A stretch of DNA of 16,434 nucleotides. Source: Clostridiaceae bacterium. GTDB lineage: Bacteria > Bacillota > Clostridia > Oscillospirales > Acutalibacteraceae. Shown here one piece after another: positions 1 through 8,087 of this stretch (positions are counted from its first letter, which is position 1; each line of letters starts with the position of its first letter). The notes beneath the pieces were generated by a model. That model saw only the letters and a program-made list of their open reading frames with translations. It was not told the origin of the DNA and did not search any database. The position numbers were made by a program, and so were the translations under genes. Where the stretch lies: assembly GCA_904501705.1 (NCBI GenBank), contig CAJGCA010000035.1, positions 1 through 16,434 of the forward strand. Reading direction: 5' to 3'.

Positions 1-1
1 C

Positions 2-703
2 AAATCCACCCTCGCGAAGCATTTTAACGCCTTGCTGCTGCCGAGCGGCGGGCGGATGCTGGTCGCGGGGATGGACACCGCAGACGAGAAAAACACCTAC
101 CCCGTGCGCCGCACGGTCGGGATGGTGCTGCAAAACCCCGATAACCAGCTCGTCTCCACCATTGTGGAGGAGGACGTGGCGTTCGGTCCCGAGAACCTCG
201 GCCTGCCGCCCGACGAGATCCGTCGGCGTGTGGAGGAGGCGCTGCGCACCGTCGGGATGTGGGAGTACAAAGACCACTCCCCGCACAAGCTGTCGGGCGG
301 TCAGAAGCAGCGCATCGCCATTGCGGGAGTGCTCGCGATGCACCCCGACTGCATCGTGCTCGACGAGCCGACCGCCATGCTCGATCCGCGCGGACGGCAG
401 GAGGTGCTGGACACCGTTTGCCGCCTAAACCGCGAACAAGGGATGACGGTAGTGCTCATCACGCACTATATGGAAGAAGCCGCACTGGCGGATCGCGTGG
501 TGGTGATGGACGAGGGGCGCGTGCTGCTCGATGGCACACCTCGCGCGGTGTTCGCGCAGGCGGACACCCTGCACGAGGTGGGCTTGGACGTTCCCCAGCC
601 GACCGCGCTGTGCACCGCCCTGCGGACGCGCGGCATCGACCTGCCCGACGACATCCTCACGCCCGAGGAATGCGCCGCGGCGTTAAGTAAGCTTATTCAG
701 TAA
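2..703 (+). CDS. ecfA1: Energy-coupling factor (ECF) transporter ATPase EcfA1, 5' partial
   Basis: ATP-hydrolysing subunit of an ECF importer; with EcfA2 and EcfT it powers vitamin or metal uptake through exchangeable S components. The window opens inside Walker A: the first codons read KSTLAKHFNALL, so roughly the first 40 residues lie upstream. Downstream are the Q-loop region (VLQNPDNQL), the ABC signature LSGGQKQR, Walker B with catalytic Glu (CIVLDEPTAMLDP) and the switch His (LITHYMEEA). The QNPDNQ form of the Q-loop and the trailing C-terminal domain are typical of EcfA/CbiO proteins rather than of other ABC ATPases. The stop is TAA at 701-703, and ecfA2 starts 17 nt later in the same operon. 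It is called A1 because it is the first of the two ATPase genes, as in the common Firmicutes order; the A1/A2 naming is inferred from order. Confidence 0.93.
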   Translation, partial: KSTLAKHFNALLLPSGGRMLVAGMDTADEKNTYPVRRTVGMVLQNPDNQLVSTIVEEDVAFGPENLGLPPDEIRRRVEEALRTVGMWEYKDHSPHKLSGGQKQRIAIAGVLAMHPDCIVLDEPTAMLDPRGRQEVLDTVCRLNREQGMTVVLITHYMEEAALADRVVVMDEGRVLLDGTPRAVFAQADTLHEVGLDVPQPTALCTALRTRGIDLPDDILTPEECAAALSKLIQ

Positions 704-719
704 GAAAGGAAAGGCGAGT

Positions 720-1583
720 ATGGCCGTTCTGGAAGTACAACATATCACCCATACCTATGCGGCCGGCTCGCCTTTTGAACAGCACGCCATCCGCGACGTG
801 TCGCTCGCGACGGTGGAGGGGGAGTTGCTCGGCATTATCGGACATACGGGTTCGGGTAAGTCGACGCTCATCCAACATCTCAACGGGCTGCTGCGTCCCT
901 CTGACGGGCGCATTCTGCTCGACGGGCGGGACATCTGGGAAAATCCCAAAAAGATCCGCGACATCCGTTTTGCGGTCGGGATGGTGTTCCAATACCCCGA
1001 ATATCAGCTATTTGAAGATACGATCTACAAGGATATCGCCTTCGGTCCGCGCAATATGGGGCTTGGCGAGGAGGAGATCGACCGACGGGTGCGCCGCGCG
1101 GCGGCGGACGTCGGGCTTAGCGATGAGCTGCTGGAAAAATCCCCCTTTGATCTCTCGGGCGGCGAAAAGCGCCGCGCCGCGATCGCGGGAGTGCTTGCAA
1201 TGGAGCCTGAGGTGCTCATCCTCGACGAGCCGACCGCGGGTCTTGACCCGCGCGGCCGCGAGCAGATTCTCGCGATGATACAGGATTACCGCACCCGCAG
1301 CGGCAAGACGGTGCTGCTGGTGTCCCATAGCATGGAGGACATCGCCCGTTTGGCGGATCGCGTGCTGGTGATGCGCCACGGCGGGGTGGCGATGCTCGAC
1401 ACCGTCGAGCGGGTGTTCGCCCGCGCCGACGAGCTCGAGGAGATGGGACTGACCGTCCCCGCGGTGACGAAGATTCTGCTGCTTCTGCGGCAGAGCGGCA
1501 TCGACGTCGGCACCGACGTGTATACCGTCGATCAGGCGGTGGAGCGCTTGCTCCCCTTGTTGGGAGGTGAGCGCGGATGCTAA
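720..1583 (+). CDS. ecfA2: ECF transporter ATPase EcfA2
   Basis: Second ATPase of the ECF module, expected to form a heterodimer with EcfA1 on the cytoplasmic face of EcfT. It has 287 residues, a normal length. Visible motifs: Walker A GHTGSGKST with Lys47, Q-loop MVFQYPEYQLFEDT, signature LSGGEKRR, Walker B LILDEPTAGLDP, and H-loop LLVSHSMED. The ATG at 720 is preceded by AGGAAAGG about 6 nt upstream, and the short gap after ecfA1 supports translation from the same mRNA. Its last 7 nt overlap the start of ecfT, a sign of translational coupling. Both ATPases keep complete catalytic motifs, so both sites of the heterodimer should be active. Confidence 0.95.
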   Translation: MAVLEVQHITHTYAAGSPFEQHAIRDVSLATVEGELLGIIGHTGSGKSTLIQHLNGLLRPSDGRILLDGRDIWENPKKIRDIRFAVGMVFQYPEYQLFEDTIYKDIAFGPRNMGLGEEEIDRRVRRAAADVGLSDELLEKSPFDLSGGEKRRAAIAGVLAMEPEVLILDEPTAGLDPRGREQILAMIQDYRTRSGKTVLLVSHSMEDIARLADRVLVMRHGGVAMLDTVERVFARADELEEMGLTVPAVTKILLLLRQSGIDVGTDVYTVDQAVERLLPLLGGERGC

Positions 1584-2395
1584 ACGACATCACCATTGGC
1601 CAGTATTTCCCCGGTAATTCGCTCATTCATCGGCTGGATGCGCGTATGAAGTTGACGCTGACGCTGCTGTTCATCGTGCTCGTGTTTATTCCGCGCAACT
1701 GGATCGCTCTTGGCTGTGCCGTGCTCACCCTCGCGGTGATGGTGGCGCTGTCTCGTCTGCCGGTGAAGCTCTTGTGGCGCAGCGTTAAGCCGATCTTGCT
1801 CATCATTGCGTTTACATCTGTTTTGCAGATATTCTACGTCACAGGCGGAGACGTGCTCGTGCAGCTCGGTTCCGTGAAAATCACCACGCAGGGCTTAAAT
1901 AACGCTGCCTTCATCGCGGTGCGCATCGCGTGTCTGGTGATGGGCAGCTCCTTGCTTACCTACACCACCACCCCGACGGCGCTCACCGACGCGATCGAGT
2001 ATCTGCTCGCACCGCTGAAGGTCGCACGCGTCAATGCGCATGAGATCGCGATGATGATGACCATCGCCCTGCGTTTTATCCCCACCCTCATTGAGGAGAC
2101 GGGCAAGATTATGTCCGCGCAGAAGGCGCGCGGCGCGGATATGGAGAGCGGCGGACTGATTCAGCGCGTCAAGGCGCTCGTGCCGATTATTATTCCGCTG
2201 TTCGTGTCCTCCTTCCGCCGCGCGTACGATCTCGCGATGGCGATGGAGTGCCGCTGTTATCAGGGCGGCGAGGGGCGCACGCGGATGAAGAAGCTGCGCA
2301 CCGCTCTGCGCGATTGGATCGCGTTGTTGGTATACTTTTCGGCGATTACTTTGATTATTATACTGAATGTAATCTTTGGCTCGGTGCTGAAATAA
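1577..2395 (+). CDS. ecfT: ECF transporter transmembrane coupling protein EcfT
   Basis: Membrane scaffold that links the EcfA1A2 ATPases to substrate-binding S components. It has 272 residues. The N terminus (LNDITIGQYFPGNSLIHRLD) is characteristic of EcfT. Hydrophobic segments lie at about 28-60, 70-90, 108-130 and 247-268. The two coupling helices that grip the ATPases carry the family's X-Arg-X motifs: Ala184-Arg185-Gly186, and Cys225-Arg226-Cys227 in MECRCYQGG. The ATG lies inside the 3' end of ecfA2 with GGGAGG just upstream. No S-component gene is visible here. This fits group II ECF systems, in which one A1-A2-T module serves several S proteins encoded elsewhere, so the substrate cannot be named. 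Confidence 0.95.
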   Translation: MLNDITIGQYFPGNSLIHRLDARMKLTLTLLFIVLVFIPRNWIALGCAVLTLAVMVALSRLPVKLLWRSVKPILLIIAFTSVLQIFYVTGGDVLVQLGSVKITTQGLNNAAFIAVRIACLVMGSSLLTYTTTPTALTDAIEYLLAPLKVARVNAHEIAMMMTIALRFIPTLIEETGKIMSAQKARGADMESGGLIQRVKALVPIIIPLFVSSFRRAYDLAMAMECRCYQGGEGRTRMKKLRTALRDWIALLVYFSAITLIIILNVIFGSVLK

Positions 2396-2411
2396 TGATC
2401 TTGTGATAACG

Positions 2412-2420
2412 AAAGGAGGT
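2412..2420 (+). promoter_or_regulatory. Ribosome binding site that sets the truA start
   Basis: AAAGGAGGT is a near-perfect Shine-Dalgarno sequence. It lies inside the longer reading frame that could open at GTG 2403 and directly abuts ATG 2421, which rules both out on spacing. The ATG at 2427 sits 7 nt past the GGAGG core, the normal distance. Confidence 0.85.
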
Positions 2421-2426
2421 ATGGTC

Positions 2427-3179
2427 ATGGCGCGGTTGCTTATTACCCTGCGTTACGACGGGACGGCATACCACGGCTGGCAGGTACAGCCAAACGCCGT
2501 GACCGTACAGGAATTGTTACAGGATGCGGTGGAGAAGGTGACCGGCGTACGCGCCGGCATCACCGGTTGCAGCCGCACCGACGCGGGGGTGCACGCGGAG
2601 ATGTTCTGCTGCGCGCTGGATACCGACAGCCCCTTGCGGGGGGATAAATTCGCCAGTGCGCTCAATTTTCATCTGCCGCGGGATATCGCCGTCTACGACG
2701 TGCGCGAGGTCGCGGACGAGTTCCATCCTCGCTACCACGCGCGCGGCAAGCGGTACGTCTACCGCATTTGGAACGGCCCGCAGCGTCACCCCGTTTACGA
2801 CCGCTACGCTCTGCATCGTAAAGGCCGCCTCGACGAGGCGCGGCTTGACCGTGCGGCGGCGCGGTACATAGGCACGCACGATTTTGCCGCCTTCTGTGCG
2901 GCGGGTAGTGACGTGCAGGACACGGTGCGCACCGTGCGCGACTGCCGCGTTGAGCGGCAGGGAGAGCTTGTGCTCTTTTCGGTCGAGGCAGACGGCTTTC
3001 TCTACAATATGGTGCGTATTATGGTCGGCACGCTGCTGGAGATCGCCGACGAACGGCTTGCCGAGGACGCCATTGACGCGATCCTCGCCTCGGGCGACCG
3101 TGGGCAGGCGGGTCCGACCGCGCCGGCCAAAGGTTTATGCTTACAACAGGTATTTTATGACGACAAGGAGGGTGGCTGA
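2427..3179 (+). CDS. truA: tRNA pseudouridine(38-40) synthase TruA
   Basis: Converts uridines 38, 39 and 40 in the anticodon arm of many tRNAs to pseudouridine. It has 250 residues, normal for the family. The N terminus LLITLRYDGTAYHGWQVQ is the classic TruA opening, and the catalytic Asp is Asp52 in GCSRTDAGVHA. The tail motif DGFLYNMVRIMVGTLLEI is also diagnostic. The start at ATG 2427 was chosen from the Shine-Dalgarno at 2412-2420. It follows ecfT by about 30 nt; ecfT-truA adjacency is a well-known Firmicutes arrangement, often continued by rplM-rpsI. Those two ribosomal genes are not here; a DUF5711 gene follows instead, overlapping by one base (TGATG). Confidence 0.95.
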   Translation: MARLLITLRYDGTAYHGWQVQPNAVTVQELLQDAVEKVTGVRAGITGCSRTDAGVHAEMFCCALDTDSPLRGDKFASALNFHLPRDIAVYDVREVADEFHPRYHARGKRYVYRIWNGPQRHPVYDRYALHRKGRLDEARLDRAAARYIGTHDFAAFCAAGSDVQDTVRTVRDCRVERQGELVLFSVEADGFLYNMVRIMVGTLLEIADERLAEDAIDAILASGDRGQAGPTAPAKGLCLQQVFYDDKEGG

Positions 3180-4381
3180 TGCATAAGAAAAGACCAATCA
3201 AGGCTAAGCAAGAGAATGAACAGCCCATCTCCCGTGAAGAAGCTCGCCGCCGCCACCGTAAGCGCGCGCGGCTGCTGATGTGGAAGCGACTGGGGATCAT
3301 CCTGATGATCTTTGTTCTGGCGTTTGTGCTGTGGCGCAACTGGGACACCCTCGCGCCAGATAAGCTGCTTGCCAAGGTGCAGGATCTCATCGGCGATGCC
3401 TCGGGCAGCTTCCCCGTGGACATTTCGGGTGCGAATGTGCAGCACCTTACGCGCAGTCATAATTACGCGGTGCTGCTCAGCGACAGTTACTTAACCTATT
3501 ATAACGACCGCGGCGGCGAGGTGACGCGCTACCCCTGCACCTATTCCGCGGCGTTGGTACGCACCGCGGGGAAATACGTGCTCGTCGCCGAGCAGGGAGG
3601 GAAGCGTCTGCTGCTCACCACCCGCTCGATGATCTTAAAGGATATGACGCTGGAGAACAATATTCTCGCGGTGGACGTGAACGCCAAAGGGCAGATTGCC
3701 GTGCTCACGCAGGGCACGCAGGGCTATGCCGTGGAGCTGACGGTGTACGACCAGAAGGGTACGCAGCTCTATCGCCGCAGCCGCACGAGCCTCGCGAGCG
3801 AGGTCACGCTGTCGGCGGACGGAAAGCTGGCGGCACTGCTCAGCGTCGAAGCGACCAACGGCGTGCTCGCATCCTCGGCGGTGGTGTTTTCGCTCACTTC
3901 GTCCGAGCCGCAGGCGTTGTACACCTATACCGCCGCCGACACGCTGCTCTATCGACTGGATTTTCTGACGAACGATCGGCTTGTCGCGGTGGGTGAGAGC
4001 GGAGCGCTGCTGATGACCCCCGACGGCGGTGACCCGACCGTCTACGACATCGGCGGGCGGCAACTGCTCGGCTATGCGGTGGCGGAGGATGGCGTGGCGC
4101 TGGTTCTTCGCCCGCGCGGTGATACTGACGGAGGCGAGGTCGTGATGCTCGATCATACGGGCGCACAGGCGTGCGCGGTGCCGTTCACGGGCGAGTTCCG
4201 CCACCTGTCCGCGCAGGGCAAGCAGGTGTTGCTGCTCACCGACAGCGCGTCGCAGATCATCACGCAGGCCGGCGCGGGCAAATCGTCCCGCGTTGAGGCG
4301 GACGGCCAGCAGGCGGTGCTGTTCGGCAGCAACGCCGTGGTGATGGGCTTGAGCGCATTACAAAGCTATACATTATCATAA
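3179..4381 (+). CDS. DUF5711-family membrane-anchored protein
   Basis: Function unknown; resembles the DUF5711 family of Clostridia. It has 400 residues. The first 38 residues are strongly basic (EEARRRHRKRARLL), followed by one membrane helix at about 38-53 and then a long extracytoplasmic domain. That domain is made of repeated short beta-rich segments (for example KYVLVAEQGGKRLLLTT, GQIAVLTQGTQGYAVELTVYD and RLVAVGESGALLMTPDGG), which read like beta-propeller blades. No catalytic motif was recognised. The ATG shares one base with the truA stop, and AAGGAGGG lies upstream, so expression is coupled to truA. CvpA, PgsA and Clp genes follow on the same strand, which suggests an envelope role, but this is only context. 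The family assignment is from overall layout and could be off. Confidence 0.75.
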   Translation: MHKKRPIKAKQENEQPISREEARRRHRKRARLLMWKRLGIILMIFVLAFVLWRNWDTLAPDKLLAKVQDLIGDASGSFPVDISGANVQHLTRSHNYAVLLSDSYLTYYNDRGGEVTRYPCTYSAALVRTAGKYVLVAEQGGKRLLLTTRSMILKDMTLENNILAVDVNAKGQIAVLTQGTQGYAVELTVYDQKGTQLYRRSRTSLASEVTLSADGKLAALLSVEATNGVLASSAVVFSLTSSEPQALYTYTAADTLLYRLDFLTNDRLVAVGESGALLMTPDGGDPTVYDIGGRQLLGYAVAEDGVALVLRPRGDTDGGEVVMLDHTGAQACAVPFTGEFRHLSAQGKQVLLLTDSASQIITQAGAGKSSRVEADGQQAVLFGSNAVVMGLSALQSYTLS

Positions 4382-4407
4382 TCGATTATAATCGGAGGGC
4401 TTAAACG

Positions 4408-5124
4408 ATGAAATATTTATTGGATGCGGTGGTCATACTAATTTTCCTGCTGTGTGTGTTTATCGGACATAAGCGCGGCTTTATCAAGACCGTGACGGGC
4501 ATCGTCGCGTTCCTCGCGGCGCTGGCGGTGTCGGTGCTTCTCAGCGGTCCCGTGGCGGGGCTGGTGTACGATAAGGCGGTCGAGCCGACCATCATCGAGA
4601 CGGTGGACACGCAGATGGAGCAGGCCGAGGGCTCTACTATCGAGAAACTGAACAATGCGTATGAGTCGCTGCCCGACGTGGTAAAGAACCTGCTCGCGCA
4701 GACGGGCATCGAGGACGTTGACGATCTGGCGCAGAATATGCCGATTGGGATAAATACTCCCTTTTCGGAGAGTGTCAACGCGGTCATCGAGCCGCTGTTG
4801 CTGCCGCTCATCAAGGCGATCTGCTCGCTGTTGCTGTTCCTGATCACCTATATCGTGGCAGGCATCGTGCTACGCGTACTTAACATCGTCGCGAAGCTCC
4901 CGCTGCTCAAGCAGCTCAATAAGACGCTGGGTCTGGTCGGCGGCATCGTGTCGGGTGCCTTGTGGGCGCTGCTCGCGGTGACGGTCATTCAGGTGCTCGC
5001 CGCGACGGGTGCCGCGGACGGCGCGATCACTCTGCAGGTGATCGCTGAGACCACCGTGGTCAACCGTATCGCAGACATCAACCCGCTGGGCGGCGCCCTG
5101 CAGGAATTACTTATCATAGAGTAA
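4408..5124 (+). CDS. CvpA-family membrane protein
   Basis: A 238-residue integral membrane protein of the CvpA (colicin V production) family; the biochemical function of the family is poorly defined, with roles suggested in the cell envelope. The typical N-terminal signature is present: a first helix at about 4-20, then GHKRGFIKT and a second helix at about 28-48. Two further hydrophobic segments lie at about 128-158 and 172-200, the last in the Gly-rich stretch GLVGGIVSGALWALLAV. Between helix 2 and helix 3 is an acidic extracytoplasmic insert of about 75 residues, longer than in minimal CvpA proteins and common in clostridial members. GGAGGG lies 8 nt before the ATG. It sits 26 nt after the DUF5711 gene and 15 nt before the phosphatidyltransferase. 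Confidence 0.85.
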   Translation: MKYLLDAVVILIFLLCVFIGHKRGFIKTVTGIVAFLAALAVSVLLSGPVAGLVYDKAVEPTIIETVDTQMEQAEGSTIEKLNNAYESLPDVVKNLLAQTGIEDVDDLAQNMPIGINTPFSESVNAVIEPLLLPLIKAICSLLLFLITYIVAGIVLRVLNIVAKLPLLKQLNKTLGLVGGIVSGALWALLAVTVIQVLAATGAADGAITLQVIAETTVVNRIADINPLGGALQELLIIE

Positions 5125-5125
5125 A

Positions 5126-5130
5126 GAAGG
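5126..5130 (+). promoter_or_regulatory. Ribosome binding site that sets the phosphatidyltransferase start
   Basis: GAAGG ends directly before TTG 5131, leaving no spacing for that codon, but is 9 nt before ATG 5140. The ATG is therefore the better start. Confidence 0.7.
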
Positions 5131-5139
5131 TTGCATTTT

Positions 5140-5736
5140 ATGCAGATTCTGAATGTTGAATGGAAGTGGAATATCCCGAACGCGTTGTCGGTGGTGCGTA
5201 TAACGCTCATCCCCGTCTTCGTGACACTGTACCTGCTCAGACTCGATATGTGGGCTTTTGCGGTGCTGCTGGTGTCGGGGCTGACCGATGCGGTGGACGG
5301 CTTTGTCGCGCGGCGGTTTAATATGATCACCGACTGTGGCAAGCTGCTCGATCCTCTGTCGGATAAGCTGACGCAGGTGGCGGTGGTGGTGTGTCTGACT
5401 ACTCGCTACACCGAGCTTCTGCCGCTGACGGTGCTGTGCTTTGCCAAGGAGCTGTTCCAAGGCATCGGTGGCGTCCTGCTGCTTAAGAAAAATGTACAGG
5501 CGCAGGGCGCGCGTTGGTTTGGCAAGGTGTCGACGGTGCTGTTTTACGCGACGATGCTGGTCATCGTGTCGTGGTACGATGCGCTTATCGTTTCTGCGCC
5601 GTGGGTGCTGTGGCTGCTCGTTGGCTTGGTGAGCGTGTCGATGCTCATCGCCTTCGTCGGCTACTTGCGGATGTTTATTCGCATCCGTCGGGACGTGACT
5701 CAGTCTCCCGCTGCCTCTACCCCTGAGAAAGGATGA
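5140..5736 (+). CDS. pgsA: CDP-alcohol phosphatidyltransferase, PgsA-like (phosphatidylglycerophosphate synthase)
   Basis: Membrane enzyme that transfers a phosphatidyl group from CDP-diacylglycerol to an alcohol; glycerol 3-phosphate is the likely acceptor, giving the precursor of phosphatidylglycerol. It has 198 residues. The complete family motif D(x)2DG(x)2AR(x)8G(x)3D(x)3D is present: Asp50, Asp53-Gly54, Ala57-Arg58, Gly67, Asp71, Asp75. The opening NIPNALSVVRITLIPVF is typical of PgsA. About five hydrophobic segments span the rest. Acceptor choice cannot be proven from the motif, so a related synthase remains possible. Its stop codon lies 5 nt before the preferred start of the Clp ATPase, so the two are co-transcribed. 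Confidence 0.87.
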   Translation: MQILNVEWKWNIPNALSVVRITLIPVFVTLYLLRLDMWAFAVLLVSGLTDAVDGFVARRFNMITDCGKLLDPLSDKLTQVAVVVCLTTRYTELLPLTVLCFAKELFQGIGGVLLLKKNVQAQGARWFGKVSTVLFYATMLVIVSWYDALIVSAPWVLWLLVGLVSVSMLIAFVGYLRMFIRIRRDVTQSPAASTPEKG

Positions 5737-5741
5737 ATCCA

Positions 5742-8027
5742 ATGATTACCTGTGTGCGTTGTAAAAAACGCCCTGCCGTGGTGTTTGTCACCCGTGTGGA
5801 CAACGGTGAAACCACCAACGAGGGCTATTGCCTCACCTGTGCGAAGGAGCTCGGCATCCAGCCCGTCAACGATATGCTCAAAAAGTTCGGTATCAGCGAC
5901 GAGGATATGGAGCAGATGAACGAGCAGATGGAAGAGATGATGGCGATGACCGAGTCGGAGGAGGGCGACGACGAGGAGGGCTTTTCCCCCGGCGGCGCGC
6001 CTGCATTCCCGTTTCTGCAGAATCTGTTTGGTGGACAGTTCCCCGGCGCGCCCGCTAAGGGCAATACGCCCGACGGCGAGCCGCCGAAGAAGGGCAAAAA
6101 AGCCGAAAAAGACAAAAAGCGCAAATATCTCGACCAGTATTGCACTGACCTGACCGCCAAAGCGCGGGATGGGCGGATGGACCCGACCGTCGGGCGCGAG
6201 CGGGAGATCTACCGCGTTACGCAGATTCTCTCCCGTCGCACGAAGAATAACCCTTGCCTGATCGGTGAGCCGGGTGTTGGTAAGACCGCCATCGCCGAGG
6301 GCCTTGCCCAGCGGATGGTGGCGGGTGACGTGCCTCTGCGTCTGCGGGATAAGGAGCTGCACCTGCTGGATATGACCGCGCTGGTTGCGGGCACCCAGTT
6401 CCGCGGCCAGTTCGAGAGTCGCATCAAGGGGCTCGTCGATGAGGTCAAGGCGGCGGGCAACATCATCCTATTCATCGACGAGGTGCATACTCTCGTCGGC
6501 ACGGGGGATGCCGAGGGCAGTATGAACGCGGCGAACATCTTAAAACCCGCGCTCTCCCGCGGCGAGATTCAGGTCATCGGCGCGACCACCTTTAACGAAT
6601 ACCGCAAATATATTGAAAAGGACGCGGCGCTTGAGCGGCGTTTCCAGCCCGTGACGGTGGAGGAGCCGTCGCTGGAGGAGGCGTTCGAGATCCTGCGCGG
6701 TGTGCGCCAATATTATGAGAGCTATCACGGCGTGACGGTGGCCGACGGTGTTCTGCGCCGTGCAGTGTCGCTCGCGGAGCGGTATATTACCGACCGTTAT
6801 CTGCCCGATAAGGCGATTGACCTGCTGGACGAGGCGTGCGCCGCGACGGCGCTCGCCAACAAGAAGGCGGACGAATACGCCCGCCTACAGGCGGAGGAGA
6901 CCCGTCTGAAAGCCGAGGAAGAGACCGCGATGACCGCTGAGAGCATCGACTATGAAGCCCTCGCCAACACCCGCGCGCAGCTGATGCAGGTGCAGCAGCA
7001 GGTGGAGGAGGTGCGCGAGGAGGCGACCGCCGCCCCCGTGACGACCGAGGCACTTGCACGGGTGATCGAATTGTGGACGGGTATCCCCGCGTCCAAGGTG
7101 CAGGAGAGTGAACTCGGTCGACTTGCACAACTCGAAGACGCCTTGCGCAAGAAAGTCATCGGGCAGGAGGAGGCGGTCGAGGCCGTCGCTGCGGCGATCC
7201 GCCGCAGCCGTGTGCAGATCAGTCCCCGCCGCCGTCCTGCGTCCTTCATCTTTGTCGGCTCAACGGGTATCGGCAAGACCGAGCTTGTCAAGGTGCTCGC
7301 CGCGCAGCTGTTCGACACCCCCGAGACGCTCATCCGTCTCGATATGTCGGAGTTTATGGAGAAGCACGCGGTGTCCCGCATAATCGGCTCGCCTCCCGGC
7401 TACGTCGGCTATGACGAGGCGGGGCAGCTCACCGAGAAGGTGCGCCGCAAGCCGTATTCCGTCATTCTGTTCGACGAGATCGAAAAGGCGCACCCCGACG
7501 TGCTGAATATTCTGCTGCAGATCCTTGACGAGGGTCGCGTCACCGACGCGCACGGCCGCGTGGTGAATTTCGAAAACACTGTCATCGTGATGACCTCCAA
7601 CGCGGGCAGCCAGCTCAAGGAAAATCTGATGGGCTTTGGCAAGACCGAGAGTGACGCGGCAAAGGACCGCGCCATTAAGGCGCTCGGCGATTTCCTGCGC
7701 CCTGAGTTTATCGGGCGCGTGGACGAGATCGTGTTCTTCCGTCCGCTGTCCAAGGAGAATTTTGTCGACATCGCGCGGCTAATGCTGGGCGAGCTCGTCG
7801 AGCCGCTTAGTGAGCGCGGCATTAAGCTGACGTGGACCGCCGCGGCGCTGTCCGCCCTCGCGGAGAAATCCCACGGAGGCAAGCGTGGCGCGCGCGATCT
7901 ACGCAACCTCATCCGCCGCGAGGTGGAGAATAAGATCGCCGAGACAATTGTCAATCGCCACGACGATCCCGTTACCGCGGTCGCCATCGACGGTACCGCC
8001 GATGGTGTTACGGTGAATTATAGGTAA
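5742..8027 (+). CDS. ClpE/ClpC-type AAA+ ATPase with N-terminal zinc finger
   Basis: Protein unfoldase expected to feed substrates to ClpP. From Met 5742 it has 761 residues. Domains: a four-cysteine zinc finger (Cys4, Cys7, Cys30, Cys33); a linker to about 130 that is Met/Glu-rich, then acidic, then Lys-rich; AAA domain 1 with Walker A GEPGVGKT (Lys181), Walker B LFIDE (Glu247) and an arginine-finger motif ALERRF; a coiled middle region (about 375-440); AAA domain 2 with Walker A GSTGIGKT (Lys512) and Walker B LFDE (Glu579); and a ClpP-docking-type tripeptide Met630-Gly-Phe632. It lacks the Clp-N double repeat of ClpC and in this resembles ClpE. The start at 5742 was chosen because AGAAAGG (5726-5732) is 9 nt away; ATG 5733 touches it. 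Last gene of the operon; a terminator follows at once. The ClpE versus ClpC label is uncertain. Confidence 0.9.
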   Translation: MITCVRCKKRPAVVFVTRVDNGETTNEGYCLTCAKELGIQPVNDMLKKFGISDEDMEQMNEQMEEMMAMTESEEGDDEEGFSPGGAPAFPFLQNLFGGQFPGAPAKGNTPDGEPPKKGKKAEKDKKRKYLDQYCTDLTAKARDGRMDPTVGREREIYRVTQILSRRTKNNPCLIGEPGVGKTAIAEGLAQRMVAGDVPLRLRDKELHLLDMTALVAGTQFRGQFESRIKGLVDEVKAAGNIILFIDEVHTLVGTGDAEGSMNAANILKPALSRGEIQVIGATTFNEYRKYIEKDAALERRFQPVTVEEPSLEEAFEILRGVRQYYESYHGVTVADGVLRRAVSLAERYITDRYLPDKAIDLLDEACAATALANKKADEYARLQAEETRLKAEEETAMTAESIDYEALANTRAQLMQVQQQVEEVREEATAAPVTTEALARVIELWTGIPASKVQESELGRLAQLEDALRKKVIGQEEAVEAVAAAIRRSRVQISPRRRPASFIFVGSTGIGKTELVKVLAAQLFDTPETLIRLDMSEFMEKHAVSRIIGSPPGYVGYDEAGQLTEKVRRKPYSVILFDEIEKAHPDVLNILLQILDEGRVTDAHGRVVNFENTVIVMTSNAGSQLKENLMGFGKTESDAAKDRAIKALGDFLRPEFIGRVDEIVFFRPLSKENFVDIARLMLGELVEPLSERGIKLTWTAAALSALAEKSHGGKRGARDLRNLIRREVENKIAETIVNRHDDPVTAVAIDGTADGVTVNYR

Positions 8028-8043
8028 AGCAATTTTGAAAATG

Positions 8044-8078
8044 AAAAGAGCCGTACGTAATGCGTACGGCTCTTTTTT
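8044..8078 (+). terminator. Rho-independent terminator after the Clp gene
   Basis: A perfect stem pairs AAAAGAGCCGTACG (8044-8057) with CGTACGGCTCTTTT (8063-8076) around the loop TAATG, followed by more T. It starts 16 nt after the Clp stop codon. The A-run on the left arm means it could also work on the minus strand. Confidence 0.93.
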
Positions 8079-8087
8079 GGCCCGCCC

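Noticed and set aside
1..2400. An S component or other substrate-specific protein of the ECF system
   Set aside because: Only the two ATPases and EcfT are present; no S-component-like membrane protein is found in the window.
4387..4392. TATAAT in front of the CvpA gene, inside the palindrome CGATTATAATCG
   Set aside because: No -35 at a suitable distance, and a start there would leave almost no leader before the ribosome site; more likely chance in a short AT-rich gap.
5107..5742. A 211-codon minus-strand frame opposite the phosphatidyltransferase
   Set aside because: His/Gln/Arg-rich antisense shadow; the plus frame carries the full CDP-alcohol transferase motif.
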